Below, in pieces: positions 60,949-64,000 of a DNA stretch of 64,000 nucleotides. The stretch comes from Thermococcus indicus. Lineage in GTDB: Archaea > Methanobacteriota_B > Thermococci > Thermococcales > Thermococcaceae. Location: contig NZ_CP040846.1 of assembly GCF_006274605.1 (NCBI RefSeq), positions 1,371,041-1,435,040 on the forward strand, written 5' to 3'. How positions within the stretch are numbered: the first letter of the stretch is position 1; each line of letters opens with the position of its first letter. The position numbers and the translations under genes were made by a program. A model generated the notes under the pieces. The model was not told the DNA's origin, did not search any database, and saw only the letters and a list, made by a program, of their open reading frames with translations.

Positions 60949-61905
60949 TCAGCCGAAGAGCCCCTTCTTTATCTCCTTCTTCAGCTCCTCTATGAGGTCT
61001 ATGAGCTCGTCGGCGTCCCTCACCTCGTCGAGGCTGTCCTTCGGGATAAGGGGGACCTCCCCAACGACCTCGGTCCTGGTCTTCTCGAGTATGAAGACAC
61101 CGTCGCTGTTTATTATCCTGCCAACCTCCGCCACCATCTCGGCGCGCTTGACTGTGGAGCGGGTCTTGCGCTCGTCTATGCCCGTCAGGATCCTGAACTC
61201 CTCCTCCCTCGACACAGCGTTGAATGGGGCCTTCTTGACCTTGACAACGCCGAGGCCCAGTTCCTTGAGGCGGTCGAATATCTCCCTCTCAAGCGGTGTC
61301 TCGGGGGTAACGTCGAGGTTGGCCTCAACGGTCGAGTGGAGAACGTCGATGGGCTCCGCCAGGGGCTCGTCGAAGAGCTCCTCAAGTCGTATGGCGACCT
61401 CGAGTGAGACCGCCTGCTCACCGCGTTCGTAGTTGGTGAGGCTCTTTCTGGAGACGCCGAGGAGCTGCGCCAGCTCGTTTATTGAGTATCCGTACTTCTC
61501 CCTCAGTTTCCTCAAGAGGCCGCCGTTTATCCTCACGTAAAAGCCGCCGCGCTCGGCAAATATGGCCGGCATCTCGTTCTCGACGAGGACGTCGTAGAGG
61601 GTCTCGGGCCGTAGGGCGTAGATCCCAAACCTCTCGTAAACGACGCCCTCCTCAAGCTCGGCGTTTTTCGTCTTTAGGCCGACGATCAGGGGCGAAGCCT
61701 TGAAGAAGCGGGCCAGTCTCTTTAAATCCTCCGCCTGCTCCCCGGTGACGGCATCTATGTTGGTGGCCACCTTTATGAAGAGCAGGAGGAATAACCTGCT
61801 CGCCACTATGTCAAAGCACGAGCCCTTAAACTCCATACGCGCCGTTTTATACCCCGTGCCCCTGAGTATCGCCTCAACCGTCCGTATGAGCCTTTCCCTG
61901 TCCAT
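60949..61905 (-). CDS. HTH (Xre-type) transcriptional regulator, archaeal family
   Basis: This 318-residue regulator has an N-terminal alpha/beta domain (1-120; FKGSCFDIVASRLFLLLFIK) and a central Xre-like helix-turn-helix (YSINELAQLLGVSRKSLTNY at about 139-158). The C-terminal domain is conserved in an archaeal family of putative HTH regulators. The ATG at 61905 coincides with the transcription start predicted from TTATATAA at 61928-61935. The longer frame upstream is the shadow of the acetyltransferase gene. Confidence 0.85.
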   Translation of the reverse strand: MDRERLIRTVEAILRGTGYKTARMEFKGSCFDIVASRLFLLLFIKVATNIDAVTGEQAEDLKRLARFFKASPLIVGLKTKNAELEEGVVYERFGIYALRPETLYDVLVENEMPAIFAERGGFYVRINGGLLRKLREKYGYSINELAQLLGVSRKSLTNYERGEQAVSLEVAIRLEELFDEPLAEPIDVLHSTVEANLDVTPETPLEREIFDRLKELGLGVVKVKKAPFNAVSREEEFRILTGIDERKTRSTVKRAEMVAEVGRIINSDGVFILEKTRTEVVGEVPLIPKDSLDEVRDADELIDLIEELKKEIKKGLFG

Positions 61906-61950
61906 CACCCTTAAATACGCAAACGGCTTATATAAAGTTAAGGTGTCGCT

Positions 61951-62502
61951 ATGAGGCCGATCATACTCAGGGGAAGCCTCGTGTCGATAGGCATGCTTCT
62001 GAAGGACGACCTGCGGCAGGTCTGGCTCTGGTACAACGACCGCGACGTCAGGAAGTACCTCTCCTTCCCGGAGGAGATATTCTTCTACGAGGATGAGCTG
62101 GAGTGGTACGAGGCTCTGAGGCGGGAAAAGAAGCACGAGAAGGTATTCGCAATCATAGAGAACTCCTCGCGCTCCCTCGTTGGACTTGTGGGGCTGCACA
62201 GAATAGACCACCACAACGGGCGCGCCGAGCTTGGCTACTTCCTGGCCAGAAGGCACTGGGGCCACGGCTATGCCAGCGAGGCTGTAGAGCTCGCCCTTGA
62301 CTACGCCTTTGAGTGGCTCAACCTGCGGAAGGTCTATGCCCACGTCTTCGAGACAAACATTGCATCGATAAGGGTTCTTGAGAAGAACGGCTTCACCCTC
62401 GCGGGCCGCTGGAGGAAGCACCAGTACGTCCCGGGGGAGGGCTTCGTTGATGTGCTGATGTACGAGAGGTTCAGGGAGACGAAAAAACCAGACGGACGGT
62501 AA
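61951..62502 (+). CDS. GNAT acetyltransferase, RimJ/RimL type
   Basis: This 183-residue N-acetyltransferase of the Acetyltransf_3 group has LVGLVGLHRIDHHNGRAELG, the acetyl-CoA loop RRHWGHGYASEAVELALDYA (about 110-129) and NIASIRVLEKNGFTLAGRWR. Substrate could be a ribosomal protein N-terminus, an amino group of a metabolite, or spermidine-like. AGGTG lies five bases upstream. Divergent from the HTH regulator with a 45-base shared promoter. Confidence 0.9.
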   Translation: MRPIILRGSLVSIGMLLKDDLRQVWLWYNDRDVRKYLSFPEEIFFYEDELEWYEALRREKKHEKVFAIIENSSRSLVGLVGLHRIDHHNGRAELGYFLARRHWGHGYASEAVELALDYAFEWLNLRKVYAHVFETNIASIRVLEKNGFTLAGRWRKHQYVPGEGFVDVLMYERFRETKKPDGR

Positions 62503-62538
62503 ACTGGTACGCTCCATTTCTCACCTGGGGTGATTCGT

Positions 62539-63894
62539 ATGGTAAAAAACATCCCAACCATACCTATCATTGTGCTGCTCGCGGGAATGCTCGTCCTCTC
62601 CGCTGGATGTCTCAACGGCGGCGGAGCCACGCAGACGACCTCAGGACAGTCCAACGAAAGCACCACCCTCCAGGCCAGTGAGACGACCGATTCTCCCCAG
62701 AGCACCCCGATGCCAACTAGCTCCATTTCAACGACGGGAACAGCGAGCACCGAAGTACTCGAAGGGGACAATGAAACGACCTCCACCGCTACGGGAACCC
62801 CCAATGTGGTCACGGTCACGTTCATCGTCTCGGTTCCTAACTACACTCCGGAAAACGACTCGATTTATATCGCAGGTGACTTCAACGGCTGGAATCCGGG
62901 TGATGAAAACTACAGGCTCAGAAAGCGCGACGACGGGAGGTGGGAGATAACGCTGGAGTTCAGGGAAGGAACCGGGATCGAGTTCAAGTTCACCCGCGGC
63001 TCGTGGGAGACCGTTGAGAAGGGCAGAAACGGTGAAGAGATTTCGAACAGACACTTCACGTTCAAGGAAAACGGAATCTACGAGTTCACGGTTTATCACT
63101 GGCGCGATTACGTGGAGGAGGTAGGGGTCGGCACGCACACGATAGTCGGGAACGTGACGACTTTCAAGATGTTCATGCCCCAGCTCAACAGGACGAGGAG
63201 GATATGGGTCTATCTGCCGCCCGACTACGGGAAAAGCGACAGAAGATACCCCGTCCTCTACATGCACGACGGCCAGAACCTCTTTGACCAGGCGACCTCC
63301 TTCGCCGGCGAATGGAATGTGGACGAGACCCTGGAGAAACTCTTTCGGGAGAGAAACTTCTCCGTCATAGTGGTCGGCATAGACAACGGCGGTGAGAGGA
63401 GGATAGACGAGTACTCGCCGTGGAGGAACGAGGCCTACGAAGGGGGCGGGGAGGGAGACGCCTACGTCCGCTTCATCGTCGAAACTCTCAAGCCGTACAT
63501 CGACTCCCATTACAGAACCCTCCCGAACGAGACAGGGATAATGGGCTCCTCCCTCGGGGGGCTCATCTCGATCTACGCCGGCTTCGCCTACCCGGAGACC
63601 TTCCGCTACGTTGGGGCTATGAGTTCAGCCTTCTGGTTCAACCCGGAGATCTATGACTTCGTGAGGAACGCCCCGGAAGGCCCGGAAAAGATCTACATCG
63701 ACTGGGGGACCCTTGAGGGAAGCGACCCGAGCGAAATGGTGGAGACCAACAGGAGGATGGTGGAGGTATTGAGGGAGAAGGGCTACATTGAGGACGAAAA
63801 CCTCCTCGTCATCGAGGATAAAGGTGCAGGGCACAACGAGTACTACTGGTCGAGGCGCTTTCCGGACGCGGTGCTCTGGCTCTTCGGCGGTTGA
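62539..63894 (+). CDS. Secreted lipoprotein: CBM48-like domain plus esterase D/enterochelin-esterase-like hydrolase
   Basis: This 451-residue exported protein has a lipobox (LVLSAGC, Cys at about 23), a Ser/Thr-rich linker (25-95) and a starch/glycogen-binding-type beta-sandwich ([20 protein letters not shown] to about 195). The alpha/beta hydrolase has nucleophile Ser in [19 protein letters not shown] early in the domain and His in GAGHNEYYW near the end. It is probably a carbohydrate esterase acting on extracellular polysaccharide. GGGGTG precedes the ATG at 62539. Confidence 0.86.
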
Positions 63895-63923
63895 TTTTTA
63901 AACCCATTCCCATTTCTTCAACC

Positions 63924-64000
63924 ATGCTCCTTCACATCGGCATCGATGACACCGACTCGCCCAACGGCATGTGCACCACCTACCTCGGCGCGCTCCTCTA
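63924..64000 (+). CDS. tiaS: tRNA(Ile2) 2-agmatinylcytidine synthetase TiaS, first 25 residues (runs off right edge)
   Basis: The opening [20 protein letters not shown] matches the N-terminus of TiaS, which conjugates agmatine to C34 of tRNA-Ile(CAU) so that it reads AUA. The IDDTDS motif is the family's kinase-like start. GATTTTTAAACC at 63893-63904 supports a leaderless transcript beginning at the ATG. Confidence 0.85.

Noticed and set aside
60949-62517. 522-residue version of the HTH regulator
   Set aside because: Its first 200 residues are antisense to the GNAT acetyltransferase. The start at 61905 fits the promoter and the family length.
1-64000. CRISPR array, rRNA, complete insertion sequence or integrase
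   Set aside because: No regularly spaced direct repeats, no rRNA segments and no transposase or integrase motifs were seen on reading both strands.

Overview
The window comes from a hyperthermophilic euryarchaeon of the order Thermococcales, most likely the genus Thermococcus. The evidence is gene content: a chitin/glucosamine cluster laid out as in T. kodakarensis, AMP phosphorylase, an archaeal Trm10, L35Ae, pelota, a stomatin/NfeD pair, archaeal corrinoid salvage enzymes and a CGP-CTERM surface anchor. Archaeal expression signals agree: TATA boxes about 25 bases before leaderless starts, GGTG-type ribosome sites and many ATGA overlaps.

Region 1 (1-10.4 kb) is a chitin/chitosan oligosaccharide uptake and breakdown locus: a divergent GH1 glycosidase (cut by the window edge), an ABC importer (solute-binding protein, two permeases, two ATPases), the deaminase GlmD and exo-beta-D-glucosaminidase GlmA. 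Two oddities stand out. The binding protein has its usual C-terminal block at its N-terminus, and glmA is broken by one missing G in a G run. Both glycosidases have Asp where their families have Asn next to the acid/base Glu, which fits substrates with a 2-amino group.

Region 2 (10.4-34.5 kb) is mostly housekeeping: Trm1, L35Ae, prolidase, pelota, a HEPN/MNT toxin pair, the iron uptake operon feoABC with two DtxR-like operators, a sugar nucleotidyltransferase, NfeD/stomatin, a MinD-like ATPase, AMP phosphorylase, Trm5, Trm10 and ValS. A small accessory patch (28.7-30.5 kb) next to the 3' end of tRNA-Glu holds a HicBA-like pair, orphan small genes and an IS200/IS605-like right-end hairpin.

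Region 3 (34.5-44.9 kb) reads leftward: a candidate structured RNA upstream of valS, three unrecognised proteins coupled to a methyltransferase, and a tightly overlapping transglutaminase/MoxR/DUF58 membrane operon.

Region 4 (45-57.5 kb) is a corrinoid salvage district (CobD-like, CbiB, CobZ, CobS, CobY, CobQ, CobT, CbiZ) followed by molybdopterin genes (MoaB, MoeA). Several toxin-antitoxin loci lie among them, three of them decayed or internally deleted.

Region 5 (57.5-64 kb) carries a GC-rich RNA with its own TATA box that folds as an H/ACA guide RNA, a DUF835 membrane protein, an HD phosphohydrolase, an HTH regulator divergent from a GNAT acetyltransferase, a carbohydrate-esterase lipoprotein and the start of tiaS. 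No CRISPR array, rRNA or complete transposase was seen.
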